Source: Anastrepha obliqua (taxonomy: Eukaryota > Arthropoda > Insecta > Diptera > Tephritidae). Taken from it: DNA of 64,000 nt. Positions 34,716-46,447 of the stretch are shown here, piece by piece. The notes under the pieces were generated by a model. That model ran no database searches. It was not told where the DNA came from and was given only the letters and a program-made list of their open reading frames with translations. The translations under genes and the position numbers were made by a program. Where the stretch lies: positions 57,353,601-57,417,600 of the forward strand of contig NC_072894.1 in the NCBI RefSeq assembly GCF_027943255.1. The letters run 5' to 3'. Position 1 is the stretch's first letter. The number at the start of each line of letters is the position of its first letter.

Positions 34716-35934
34716 TATATTAAAAAATAGTATTTTTCTTTGCATATCAAAATATCAATCGGTTCAGTATTTTACGATTAGCTGTGGTTTGAAAATTAAT
34801 TTTGCTATTTTTTTTTATTTTTTAACACATTTTGTGTGACAGGAACGCATCTGTTGCAAGTTTATACAATTTATGCAAAAAAAAGTCTTCCAGTAGGGAT
34901 TACCTTCAGAATACAAAAAACCCCATTCAAATCGGAGCATTCTGTGCCTAGGGTACGTAACATCTTAGGACTTTATTTTATACCTCATAAATATATACAA
35001 AGCTGTGTGTTTGCATACTTTAGTTGAACAGCATTAACCGCCTAGTTGAAGTGCAGCTCAACTTTGGCCAATTCAGAGTGCAATTGCACTTTAGTGATTG
35101 TCAAATGTTTGTGTTGTTGCAATCGCCTTCAGCACGCAAAACGTTTGTTGGTGTTGCGCTTAAACTTCAAATCGGAGTCGGCGTTGTAGAGGTTCGGCTG
35201 TTAGCACTCTTGTAGTTGCCATTTGCCTTCACCGCTTTAAGACTTTGTCGATTTGTTAAATTTCGTGAAAGGTCGTTTGTGAATGTTGCCGCTAGATTCG
35301 GCGCCTTCTGCATTATTCCATTGTTGTTACAATTGTATAGCCAGTGCGCCGTTTATTTGCTGTTGCCTAACCCCACAGCGGTCACTTGCGACAACTTGGC
35401 GCATTGTTATGTATGTATGTAGTTATATACAAGTACATATCTATGTAATCTGTACTTGCTTGCCAATGTTTCTGTATATTCATTTATACAAGTATAGGTG
35501 CATATACCTTTGCGCTTCTCAACCGTTTGCATTTATCTATAGTAGTGTATCTTAAATCTTTCTCTTTTGCAATTTTCTCATCTCTTGCAGTGGGTGTAAT
35601 TTTGTTTTGCCTATTTTTCACGCCAATCCCATCTACCATTTACTAGTTGTCGTGGTTGCGGATAATTATTATCGGGTTTTTTCTGATTTTCCCACCAGCT
35701 TTCTGTAATTATGTTTGTAGGCGCGCATACGACTTATAAATACCCTATAGGACATGGCGTGCCAATAGAAGTAAAAACTGGAATTGTACTTACCCTTGCC
35801 ATAAATTCTGTGACAAAATTAAGAATGCATGCGGGGAGAATATATGTACATACCTACTCAAAAATTATACTCAGTTTCGTGACAAAATTTCGCTTATTAA
35901 CAGTGGAGGGGATAAAAATTGCACTCCAGTGATT
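34716..35934. other. Host-like non-coding stretch
   Basis: Around 35020-35420 the composition is less AT-rich and leader-like. The overlapping small plus-strand frames share no recognisable domain. Confidence 0.35.
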
Positions 35935-36900
35935 GCATTAAAAAAGTTAGTAAAAGTGCAAAGGAGATGTACGAGTCGCTGAAACAGCTTAATATTTCGA
36001 GAATGTTTGTTTACCGCACGATCATTCGTTTTTCCCAAACGTCAGAAAAAGAAGTGGTCGTCCTCGCGGGGTTCGAAACGGTGCAGCCATAAAAGCCGCT
36101 CGAGAAAGAATTCGTAGAAATCCGTTTGAAAAGCATAACATCATGTCCAGGGAAATGAATGTACCGACTAGATCCATATCAAGACTAACTCAAGACCATC
36201 GCTCAACTGCTCATCTTTTGACAACGCAGAAAATTAGGCTGGAAGATGCAAGCAGCTTTTTCGGTGGCTCGCGGTTAACGGCGATGAAAATGTTCTTTTC
36301 ACTGATGAGAAAATTTTAACTGTTGAAGAAGTTTTTAATAAGCAAAACGACAAAATCTAAGCTAAAACTTCTAAACAAGCAAAAAATTTTGTACCAAGGG
36401 TTCAACGTGGACACCATCTAGCCTCCGTAATGCTTTGGTAAGAAGTGCCTTGTATTGGTGTTACATCTCTTGCCATGATGAAGCAGTTGCGCAATACTTT
36501 CATCAATGGAGAGCTTTGGAACTTCTAGCTAGATTCCACTCTAGCCCATAAGCGAAAACCACCCAGCAGTGGCTAAAAAACGATATTTCTGGGCTTATAG
36601 CCGCAGAAGATTGGACGTCTGGAAGTCCATATCTGAATCCATTGGACTACAGTTTGTGGTAAGAATTGGAGAACATGGCCTGTTGAAGACTTAACAGAAA
36701 TTTGGAGAGTCTCAAAGTCTTTGATTCGAGCAGCGACGTCAATATCCATGGAAACCGTGCGTGCTGCAATACCTGAATGGCCGATCGTTTAAAGGCTTTT
36801 GTGAAAGCAAATGCTGGCCATTTTGAATTAAACTAAACTTTGTTTTTAATATTTACATTATTAAATAAAACTAGCTTATTTAAAAAAAATGATCATAATT
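35935..36900 (+). pseudogene. Tc1/mariner-type transposase, full span but heavily decayed
   Basis: Reading across frames gives LKQLNISRMFVYRT, then GRPRGVRNGAAIKAARERIRR, NPFEKHNIMSREMNVPTRSISR (helix-turn-helix and linker), ENVLFSDEKI-like sequence near 36290, and a C-terminal region with VAKKRYFWAYSRR..LDVWKSISESIGLQFVV. It has many stops and several frameshifts, so it is old. The N-terminal motifs match those of the minus-strand element at 4085-5020, so both are probably from one lineage. No convincing inverted repeats were found. Confidence 0.68.
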
Positions 36901-37539
36901 TCATCTCTATAACGGACTTTACTTGTAACAGAACTTATGGCAGGACTAAATATACTTAAGTATTGTCTAGTTTGTGTTTGGTACATTTCGAATTCTGTCC
37001 GAACTTCACTCTAATATAATATAAAATATAGGTTGTTGCCATACCGGTATCTTAAATAAAGTATACAGTACCGAAAACGAGGTTACCAATGAGTTACAAA
37101 AAAGAGATTAACCAGCTGTTCTTCTGAGATCGAAACCATTCTATGATCTTAGTAAGTCTAGAAACCGAATCAATGAGAACATACACTCAAGGCAAAATAA
37201 GTTCTGTGATGTATTGTAAGCAAAACTTGTGAGATGCTCCTCAAGTAGAAATTATTTAAATCAGCTGAGCTGCGGTCATAATCGCCAAAATTCGCATCTA
37301 CTAAGACATATTGCCAACTATGGCTGAAGGACTATCAAAAGTCCCAATTTTATCTTCTTATGCCATCAAATATTTTTTTCTATGATATTCTATTGTATCT
37401 GAATGCAAACTCATCCAATATATATTGGTTAAAACGAGATTTAAACTATCAAGTGTGTTTTTAAAGCTTGAGAACTTAAAATGATAATGCAAAACAAAAA
37501 TATGGCTAGAATGATTTTTTTTTTATTATAATCTGGTAA

Positions 37540-38060
37540 TATTTTTAGAATATGATATGCCGTATGCATATGACCGCCGCGGCTACGAGTTACATGGTCC
37601 ATTCGAACCGTCCAGTTTTTGACGGAATCTGGCCGCATGGCGTCAATGGGGGCTTGAATGTTGCAATAAATCGATTTTTAAGCACGCTGTATGGCTAGTT
37701 ACGCCATCTCGTTGGAACCAAATGTCGTCGATGTTTAGTAGACTAATTTTTGGAGACAAAAATTTAGTCAACATGGCGTAAAGGGGGGTAAGGGTTTCAT
37801 CGGAAAAAAAGAACACTATTTTTGGGAATTTTTTTCTTAAATATGTATTGAGCAAATTTTTTAAAACCTCTTCTACATTATTAAGAATACTTTTAACTAT
37901 ATTCTGTAATTTTTTCATGCGGAAATACTTAAAAATAAGCCAGTGACAGACCATGTCCGGGAACACCTTGAAAAAGAAACATTTTGCAGTGATGTATCTC
38001 GGTCGGAAATTATCTGAAACCAAAAGCAATACAAATTTAGTCAAAGTATCGTAAAATCTT
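37540..38060 (-). pseudogene. mariner-like transposase remnant
   Basis: On the minus strand LSPKISLLNIDDIWFQRDGVTSHTACLKIDLLQ shows the DxxWFQQDGATxHT core with its catalytic Asp. After a small internal deletion (about 37645) comes the tail NWTVRMDHVTRSRGGHMH. The block that normally carries NWPPRSCDLTPLDFFLWGYVK is gone, so the third acidic residue is missing. The related frame upstream (37850-38044) is too degenerate to assign. It belongs to the same broad transposase type as the copies near 10.1, 33.2 and 42 kb. Confidence 0.7.
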
Positions 38061-39494
38061 CCCCCCCAACGTTGTCCTCTTATTTTTTTTTCTTCGTTTA
38101 AAAATTTTTGGCGACGGTCTAAAGTGAAAACTTCTATTTTAAATGAAAATTTCCGCCATTTTTTGGGCGGAAAACCCCCTTCATGTTAAAAAAAAATATA
38201 AGCTAAACTGGGGGGGGAGGCATTTTATATGAATGTGTGCCAAGTTTGGAATGAATCGGTCAAGTAGTTTTTAAATGGTAGTGATCACCGACTTTCAAAA
38301 AGTAGTTTTGAGAAAAACTTGCCAGCGGCGCTGCCTTCCCGAACGCTCAGACCTGTCAGAGCTAAGGCGCGAGACTAATGGGACAATAACTCCAAAAGTT
38401 TTGCTGAGATCGGCTTAACATTTTGGGAATATATTCTTAAATTGTTAGACAATAAGATAAGACAAGAAAAAATCGATTTTTTGAATGCGCAAACCTTTAC
38501 CCCCCCCTAAAGGCAGCTTCTTCCTCATTTCGAAAGAAATAAGGCCAGATTAAGCCGCTCTAAGAACTTCGCGAAGAGATTTTTGTTTGTTTCAAAGAAA
38601 ATTTCCACAATGATCCATAATGACTTATCAAACCTTACTAAACAAAAATGTCAACACAGTTTGACATTCTTAGCTGTCGATATCGAGAGTTCTTCTTCTT
38701 TAACTAAAAAAGTCCCGATACCTATAGGTCGTTGACTTCTGCCACGGACTTCACGAGATAAGTAGAAACTATCGTATGCCGCAGAAAAAATCAATTACGG
38801 GCCGACACAATAATTATTGTCCAGTTTAAAATCTGTTCACTTCCCTACAGGCCACAAACACTTATACCACCTTTCAGGTGCCGCCGCACTTGGTTAAGGT
38901 AAAGTAAAATTAATTATGCTTGCTATGCATGCTAAGTTTTTATATCATTTTACATGTTTATGTTAAATTGTGGGAACATTTTTTAACATCAATAATTTTT
39001 CAAAAAATTTGTCATGCTAAAACTTTTCTGTTATTACTGTATCATTAATCGTTGTATACGTAAGATAATGCAGTTCTATGTATACTAAACACATTTTTAT
39101 TCATATACATACAAATGCATATACGAGTATATATTTATTATTGGTTATAAATTAAAATGAATAAAACTTTAAATAATTGTACTTATGTCTAATTTAGTGT
39201 CAGTTTTTCTGTGCTAGCAAGGCTTAACTTAATTTATTTATAAGCATTGTTAAACTAGCACTGAAAGGCGTAAATGTTTTTTGCATTATGAAATAAACAC
39301 CCGAAATAATTAATAGTTCACACAACTCTAAGATACGTGATGCGAAGCTTTACAATTAAAGAAATTCGCTGTGTAGATATGTAAATAGGCAAATGATCCA
39401 TTCGATATTTCTATTAGTGGCTGAACTTCTTCGACTAATGGCGGAACAGTACACGCATAACAAGGTGCTTATGAATCGTCCAAATATATATATA
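38061..39494. other. Unclassified repeat-like stretch
   Basis: Homopolymer blocks CCCCCCC (38056-38066), GGGGGGGG (38208-38216) and CCCCCCCC (38500-38508) bracket non-coding sequence that looks like a dispersed repeat without recognisable ends. The rest up to the Helitron end is AT-rich. Confidence 0.35.
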
Positions 39495-40205
39495 CTAGTA
39501 TGTAACCCCCGAAAAGCGGGTGGGCTTTTTTCCCACGGAAAGTAAACAGCATATGTGACACTTTTATATATTAAAAGTTATGATGATTAGAAAAGTGTAT
39601 ATTTTTATTCATATGTAATATGTAAGAACTTGTACATATAACATTTTTAAACTTTTTTTCAGTTAAATCAGTAATTTTTTTTTTAAATTAGTAGTTTATA
39701 ATGAAAACTACATTCAACGTCAAGTTTTCGTTATTGCCCATTTGAACTCGTATATTTTCCCAGGATCTAACCCGGCTTAACGCAACATAAAGTTGGCCGT
39801 GAGCAAAGCAATCCTCCTTTAAATGAAGCCCCACCCTTGATAATGTTTGGCCCTGGGCCTTATTTATTGTTATGGCGAAAGCTATTATAATGGGAAATTG
39901 GCGGCGCTTCAACGTAAAAGGAAGGCCGCAAATTTATACGAGGCAATAGAAATCGCTTTCCCTGAGCCTCTCCGCATAACACTTCCGCGTGCAAACAATT
40001 CGGATGCATTTGTTTTATGATAAGTCGTGTGTCATTCACCAATCCTTCTGCTGGGCTTAAATTGCGAATCAACATTATCACTGTTCCAATTTTCAATTGA
40101 AGCTTATGCGGCGGAGTTCCACTAAAATTGAGGGAGTGTATAAGTTCCACAGGGAGTTTTACCCGATCTTGTGAATCTTGTGAAACAATCGTATCAGCGC
40201 TGAGA
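39495..40205 (-). mobile_element. Helitron 3' end with helicase C-terminal sequence
   Basis: On the minus strand a Pif1-type helicase tail is followed by a 3' end with the hairpin ACCCGCTTTTCGGGGGT, then TACATACTAG ending at 39495 and a T. That is the expected CTRR|T terminus. The 5' end is not found to the right, so the copy is 5'-truncated or broken up. Its hairpin and CTAG end resemble those of the non-autonomous Helitron at 15767. Confidence 0.85.
39688..40205 (-). pseudogene. Helitron Pif1-like helicase, C-terminal fragment
   Basis: The minus-strand sequence reads YLSADTIVS, then VELIHSLNFSGTPPHKLQLKIGTVIMLIRNL and LVNDTRLIIKQ. After a frameshift at about 39905 it continues with FTLKRRQFPIIIAFAITINKAQGQTLSRVGLHL and HGQLYVALSRVRSW. 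These are the last helicase motifs (V and VI: INKAQGQT and LYVALSRV) of Helitron RepHel proteins. The Rep domain and helicase motifs I-III are absent. Confidence 0.9.
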
Positions 40206-40439
40206 TATGTGCGCTCTTGAGAGCCGCCCTATTGGCAGTATAGGCAGGTCTGACTAAGCTTTAGCGCTTGTCATTGGGCACACAAACTGCATTAGAGATG
40301 ATTTTCGGTCTAGCACCATGTCATCTTTTTATTCAGCAGTCAACCAAGCGTTCCTTAACATGACTAGGGAAGGTTTCGACAAAGGTAAAGTAATTCCATC
40401 CACGAATATGGATTTTTTGGGCTTGTCCAATTCCCCAGA

Positions 40440-41340
40440 GTTGATATCACAAAGGCTGTAGTTTTTCCGAAGAGGTTCAGAATTGCACTAGAATTAAGAT
40501 AAACCTCTCTTTGAAACGAAACTCCAAGGGTCTAATCTTGTCTACAGATGGCTCGAAGACACCAGAAGGCATATACCCTGGGATCTATGGTATCAAAGCT
40601 GGATGTGCCAATAGTAGTTTTCCCAGCAATTTCTAAGCAGAATTACTCAACAATTTCCTCTCTGTGTGCAGAAATCAAATTAGAAAATAAATTTCAGAAT
40701 GAGCGAATTGCCCTTCTGAGCAATAGTCAGGCTGCACACAAGGCGTTATCTTTCTTAGAAGTTAAGTCCTTCCTAGTCCTTGAGTACATAAAGAAAGTCA
40801 ATCCAATAGGATTGCATATTCGCATCAGGCTGATATGGAACACATGGAAATACCTGGAAATGAGGTGGTTGATGCATTTACAAGAGCGGCGTCGGTAGTA
40901 ATATGACCAGAGCGGTAACGAGAGCGTATGCCCCAGGATACCAGACAATCAATTAAGATTTTAAAAATTAAGTTAAGCGATATAAACTAGCACCAAACAA
41001 TAGTGCTACGTAAGGCTAAGTCTTTATTGGGAGGGTAGAATTAAACGAGAGTTAGGCGTCTCATAAATCTCCCTAAGGATAATCTGAAAAGGCTCACTGA
41101 CATTCTCTCAAGTCACTGCAAATTTCGCAGTCATTTGCATAAGCTCGGGATATGATCCACCAACTCCTGTTGATTTTACGATCAAAACGCGGTAACTCGT
41201 ATTGAGAAGAAATAGTAGGCATCTGATACGACCAGAAGAAAGACGGATACACTTAACCCAACTCATATCTATCATGGGTTCCCTTAGGAAACTGGAGTTC
41301 GATGGGGTATTGTGATGACTAGATGACCCAAAATATCTTT
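40440..41340 (+). pseudogene. LINE RNase H remnant
   Basis: The frame around 40548-40898 reads LSTDGSKTPEGIYPGIYGIKAG-like sequence across a frame change, then AEIKLENKFQNERIALLSNSQAAHKALSFLEVKSFLVLEYIKK and IRLIW with THGNTWK replacing the usual VPGHxGxxGNE. This is an RNase H domain of an I-group LINE in which the second acidic motif (SDSQ) became SNSQ. The downstream part to about 41340 is similar in style but unreadable. Confidence 0.62.
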
Positions 41341-41776
41341 AGACCAAAGTGAAAACCTTCAATTGTTCTATTCTATTCTATGTTACGTAAGTATGTGGTT
41401 TGCCTTTGGATAAGCGGATGCAGGCTCTCACATAAAAATGCAGATGATGCTGTGTGCAACATTTCGAAGGAAAAAATATAGCTCAAACATTTTTCAACCA
41501 AACTCTTCCCTTAACGGCAGAGGGATTAATTTCAAACCCTATTTATAACAGTGTTAGCAACACAGTACGAGCAACGAAAAGATAGTTTAAGTTTAATCTA
41601 TTGTATATACAAGGCACCTTTTCAAAAAACAAAAATGCTTTCGGAAAATACTTCCATTTATAGCGTCTGAAAATTTTTCAGTTTGGCTGGCTTTGTAAGC
41701 GTCATTTACTTGTCATACTGGACATAGTATAAATAAGGATGAAGTATACATATTTTCTGACCTGCGTTCTTGTATA

Positions 41777-42312
41777 GGGGTTTTCAGTAAGAGCGCTTCA
41801 ATTTTTGAACTTTTTTGAATAAAACACAAACGGTTTGACTTTTTTAACTAATTTTTATTTTATTATCGAGTTTGAACATATACATTTAAGTATGAAATTC
41901 GATTTCTTTTGCATGACCACCGCGTGCACGTTTTACGAAGTCCAATCGTTGAACCCAATTTTCGACCACTCTTTTGCATAAATCGGCCGAAATTCCAGCA
42001 ATTTCGCGTTCAATATTGGCTCTGAGCTCACAAATCGTCGCCGGCTTGTTACTGTAGACCAATGACTTCACATAACCACAAAACGGGACGGCTTGTTAAA
42101 TGGACCGTAAAATGGCCGAAATGCTCTTAAAGTAGCAGAACGATTATTTTCACAAAAAATTTGCACGATTTGCAATCGATGCTCAAGTGTGTAGCGTTCC
42201 ATGATGAAATGTATACTAATGAAATTTACAAATGACAAGCGAAAAATAAAAAATATTGCGTCGTTCGCCCTCCCTATCGGAAAAAAGTTGAAGCGCACCT
42301 ATTAAAAAACCC
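41777..42312 (-). mobile_element. Deletion-derived mariner-like element with intact inverted repeats
   Basis: The ends are GGGGTTTTCAGTAAGAGCGC on the left and, read inward, GGGTTTTTTAATAGGTGCGC on the right, each followed by TTCAA. TA (or TATA) flanks both sides, matching the TA target of Tc1/mariner elements. Only 536 bp remain. On the minus strand the N-terminal 40 or so residues of a transposase (MERYTLEHRLQIVQIF, start 42201-42203) join directly, out of frame, to the C-terminal 65 residues (KSLVYSNKPATICELR ... ENWVQRLDFVKRARGGHAKE). The element has thus become MITE-like through one large internal deletion. Confidence 0.88.
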
Positions 42313-44934
42313 TATATGTACCTATAAATAAAATGTGCATATAAGAAATGTGTGTGGCGGAACATGTCTATGCACTTAGTGGTTGCTGGCTTAATAAACT
42401 TCAAAGCAGTTGGCAAAGCGCCAGTTGACACGTGCCTTTAGTATCGATTTTTACCACACCAGCAGATACCTAATTCCGTAAAACTAAACCGAAATACGCT
42501 AAGACAAAAATCACAGAAACGCTAGAGCATTTAGCTATGCCTAGAAATACCCACACACACATAAATGCATGCATTTACATATTCTGATATATGTAAGGGA
42601 TATCCCTTTGCGCCAACGAATCACCAAAGAATGTTGGCTGTTTCGAATAACAAAATCGGAGATAGAAAATGAATTAAACTGGCATAAATGTTATAAAAAA
42701 GGAAAATAAATTGTTTCGAAACAATGCACTTAGAAACTTATTTAGATTTGGCTAGGCTGATATGAAGCCTAGCGTTAGCAAGTGCCGAATATATGGAGCT
42801 ACTGGTATAAATAAATATATCTTCGCAGCGCTGGAATAGACCTGCCTAAAACTACATTTGATTGTAAAACTGTGAGCCATGCCAGTTTTATGAGGTACAA
42901 CCAAGGCGAATTGAGTACTGAAGGTGGTGCCATTAAAGAACAATTACTTTACTCTGACGTCAGCTTTCTTCGCAATACAAAATAAACGAAGAGAACAAAC
43001 AAAAGTAAGAGAAATTATATGTTTGTGAGAATTCGATAGCGGCGAATCTTGCTCGATAAATTTGTTGTAGCTTTCACATAGAATTTTTCGTCAGAGAGCT
43101 AGCGACCAGAGAAAGAAGTGTCACCGACAGTTTGCTTGTGAGAGCAATAAGGGCATTCGCTGGTTGACGTTGAAGCAGAACGGTAGTCAGTTCATGTGGT
43201 GAAACTATTCATTCTGATCAATTTGGACATTCCTGAAAAATGAAATTTTGATAGAACAATTACCGTGAATGTTAAAATATGAACTAATTCATTGTGAAAT
43301 AAATGTACAAATTGGATATTCCTGACAGAAGGTTCAAAATTAAGACCGAAATTTTTACGCCCAATGACGTTTTTAAGACTGTCTTAAATGCCTGTAAAGA
43401 AGTCAAAAGTTGCTAGCTACGTGGGAAAGATACTACGGCGGCAACTATTCTTTAAAAGAGTTATTTTGTTTTAAAAGGCACTTAAAATTAAACTAATACA
43501 AAAAAGGCAGTACTGAATTCCATTGCACATTTTAAAAAAAATTTAATTCTAGCTGGCTGTTATTGTAAAATTATATGGACAGACTGAAATTTAGTCTTAA
43601 CATATAAAAAATAGATGTGAGTTTGGTTCGATCATCACAATTTCAGGTCTAACTGAGGTGGGGGGAAATACTAATACATAGTTTTCGTGAGTTTTATTAA
43701 GACGACCTGACATTGCCCGTACTGCAGAATTTATTCAATAAGTACAAACGATCATTGACGAGGACGTGGGGGACGTGGGGGACGGGTAGGCATGTAGACT
43801 AGACAAGTGATCTATAAATAACCTAAACAGGTTCATCGACCAGTCCAAATGGTTCAAAGCAGATGTTGCTAAATTGAGAAGCTTAGACTAAGCACTCTGG
43901 CAACCCTACAATCAGGCAAGAGGACATTTAGTGTTAGCTCGTTTACAAGTATTAAAAAAACTTATTAGTTGTCATGTAAAGAATAAAAATTTTAGGAATG
44001 AAGTTAAGTTGGCTATTGGCTATTTTTATGGGAAAGTATTTGTATGGGTCACGGCCCAACCGGCTGAAGGCAATCCTTCAAGTATTTGTGTGAATACGTA
44101 TCAGTGTATCAATTAGTTTTCTGAACAGTGAAAAACTAAACTACCAATAAACATTCAAGAGTTTGAATTTAATAGCAGATGCTGGCACGATATCACATCA
44201 TAGTCACTATAATTGAACCAGTTGCAAAATTCTGACTCATTTGCTCGTTTGTCGTAATACAAAAAAAAATCAAGGAAAATTAATTCAAAGTTTTGCATTT
44301 ACTATGCTGCTCTTTGTAAGTAATTTTCATTTAATGAGTTAATAATCAAGACTATGCACTTTTTTGAACAGCCTAAAATAAGAGCTGGTGTTAATTTTTG
44401 CATATTTGTTTAAATAAAATTTTAGGAACAAATTTTAACCTATTACTGAGAAAAACAATTGAAATGTTGAGGATACACAAAATGGCATTTAGGCAAATAT
44501 AAACGTCGATGAAGTCAATTAACTGAATTTTTTCATATACTAGCTAACAAAATGCTGATGCGAGGTTGACAATTGACATTTGCATTGAAGTTTTTAGTAG
44601 TAAGGCACTTCAGTACTAGTCGGTTTGAATGCTGGGTTTGTGACGGAGCGATATAACAAAGTTCTTCAGATGAGTTTACGTTTGGCATAAAAATCCAAAA
44701 CTTTTGATTTATGTAGTTTGAACTTTCTTCAAACAGCGTGTGCGCCACATGCATAAGTACACAGAAATTTCGCTGACACATATAAGGGAATTTGATTTGA
44801 AGAATATTTGAAGCAGATTTGACTATACCTGGATATTCCATTAATAGTCAGATTATATTGCAATTTATAATATAAGAATCGAGTGTGTAATATACTATGT
44901 AGAATTAATAAATTTATCATTTAAATGTACTCAC
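42313..44934. other. Non-coding stretch downstream of exon H
   Basis: Probably intron of the NAV-like candidate. A GGACGTGGGG direct duplication lies at about 43761-43784. Nothing coding is supported, and the small minus frames at 44533-44920 lack proper splice phases with exon H. Confidence 0.4.
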
Positions 44935-45087
44935 ATAGCCGAATCCTTGTCGGAGTTTCTATTGGTATGCAAACGTAAAATAGAGTTCAGTTCTTTCATC
45001 ACATCACTGCCTTTGCGATCCAGCTCTGAAAATAATTCATTTTCGCCAATTTTATGCAAATCTGAGCCGCTTCGACTTTTTACAGAA
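44935..45087 (-). CDS. Last visible coding exon H of the NAV/sickie-like candidate
   Basis: The exon follows an 89-bp intron. It starts in phase 2 after an AATCAAG acceptor (CG|T, Arg) and ends in phase 2 at GTGAGTAC (44934). It encodes about 51 residues, including RSGSDLHKIGENELF and a helical-looking segment DVMKELNSILRLHTNR that could start a coiled coil. The donor shows that the gene continues to the left. No exon with an AAA ATPase signature could be found before position 1, so either the next intron is very long or the remaining exons are short and missed. Confidence 0.72.
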
Positions 45088-45176
45088 CTTGATTTTTGAA
45101 AATAAAAATTAAAAAGTACAATTTTTAAATAACGTACACGCACAATTTCAAATTTATCGCTACATATTCCACCTAC

Positions 45177-45918
45177 CGATCGAGCGAGTCCACGCTGCTC
45201 TGCATATCAAAATCCATCATCAGATCATCCGAACAAATCGATTCACATGGTGAGAGTGTATCGAGCGACTCGGCACGCTCCATTACCGCTTTGCGCAGTG
45301 AGAGTGGTGTGCGTAAACTCAATTCGATCGCTTGCTGGAGTGCGGTTCGTGCCTTCGATAGACTTTTCAACGAACGCAGTGAACCTGTATTTTCCATGAG
45401 CGTTGGCGTATCTGTCTTATCTTTGTGCGATGTTAAACTATCAACTAAATCATGCGCCTCGCTGTTAAACAGCAAAGCCGGTTGATCGGCGATCTCATCG
45501 TCAATCAAATTGCCACAATCCGACAGAGATAGCGAATGTGATGCATGTGTGGGCGTGCCTGGCGAAATGGGACTACCCATTTCCAGCTCGGGTGAAATCT
45601 CATCGATGTCCTTCTCTTGTAATTCTTCGTTTATTTTGTGTTTTTTCTGCTTGCTGGCCGCCTCCTCGGATTCCGTGCTGCTCACCAAACTATCTGTGGG
45701 TGAGGTTTCGTCGTCCAATAGATAAGTGCTGCCAGCCAAAGCCATTTCGGCAAATTTCGTTTCATTAAGCGTATTGTAAAATGATTTGGGACGATCTGGT
45801 ATATCCATCTCGGGGCTCTCAGGTAAAGTTGAGCTGTCCACATTAATTCGTAGTAGCGTAGTGAGTGCTGTTGTTGTTGGCAAGTTGGTTCCATTTGGCA
45901 AGATTTCGGTGAGAGAAG
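45177..45918 (-). CDS. Large internal coding exon G of the NAV/sickie-like candidate
   Basis: This exon is bounded by an AATTTCCAG acceptor (69-bp intron to F) and a GTAGGT donor. It enters in phase 1 and leaves in phase 2. The 247 residues are Ser/Thr- and acidic-rich, with recurring phosphosite-like segments. A distinctive conserved-looking end contains a basic helix (LSLRKAVMERAESLDTL), CESICSDDLMMDFD and SSVDSLDR. The DDLMxDFD-type acidic motif followed by SVDSLDR is the main reason I lean to a NAV/sickie identity, from memory of family style rather than an alignment. Confidence 0.8.
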
Positions 45919-45987
45919 CTGGAAATTTAGAAGAAAAGTGTGATAGTACTAAAATTATACTACAATTCCTAATTTATAAGTACATAC

Positions 45988-46267
45988 ATAGCGTGCTGGC
46001 TTGCATGTCTGTAACTATACCACTTATGTCATCGTCATTCAAATCGACAGACATTTTCATAGCTTTTTGCTTGTCATACTTCTCAGTATCTGTGTCCTTA
46101 TCCTTATCCTTACGCCCCTCTTCTTGCAGTTTGTTGCTGTCTTCGCTGCTAATACTGAGACTGCTGCAGTCTTTCACTGCAAGTGACTCCCCGGCATTGC
46201 ACCAGGAGAGCATTATGGAGCTGCCAGGGGACGATGTTTTGCTCGAACAAGTATTGATGTCTTTAAA
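45988..46267 (-). CDS. Internal coding exon F of the NAV/sickie-like candidate
   Basis: The exon starts in phase 0 after TATTTCCAG and ends in phase 1 at GTATGT (45987). It is separated from exon E by a 76-bp intron. About 93 codons begin FKDINTCSSKTSS and continue through a Ser-rich region (SSLSISSEDSNKL) into an alternating Lys/Asp tract, then a short acidic segment (LNDDDISGIVTDMQ). No catalytic motif is seen. The Lys/Asp tract is low complexity and is expected to diverge quickly between species. Confidence 0.76.
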
Positions 46268-46343
46268 CTGGAAATACAAAGTCTTTTATTGAATGAAGTG
46301 GTCCATTTTTCTATTCATTTTTTATTTTTGTGGTGTGACTTAC

Positions 46344-46447
46344 TCTTTTCCCTTTCTCTGATGTTGAGCGGTCCAAGTAGAGTTTCTCTTCATCGACGCA
46401 CTCACTTTCCTCTGAGGAGTTTCGCGTTATGGTACACTGGGCGGAGG
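46344..46447 (-). CDS. Small internal coding exon E of the NAV/sickie-like candidate
   Basis: This 104-bp exon is bounded by a CACTACAG acceptor and a GTAAGTC donor. It enters in phase 1 (G|CC, Ala) and leaves in phase 0 after AGA. It encodes an acidic segment with NSSEESECVDEEKLYL followed by DRSTSEKGKR. A second GTGAGT motif lies inside the exon, but using it would create an immediate stop with exon F, so the longer form is preferred. The 1.29-kb intron upstream holds only weak LINE-tail sequence. Confidence 0.68.

Noticed and set aside
42960..43340. LTR of a retrovirus-like element
   Set aside because: The sequence has an LTR-like look near 43080-43300, but no second LTR, primer-binding site or gag/pol was found.
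1..44934. C-terminal AAA ATPase exons of a NAV protein
   Set aside because: Searched by eye for Walker A/B-type motifs on the minus strand; none seen, so no further exon is claimed.
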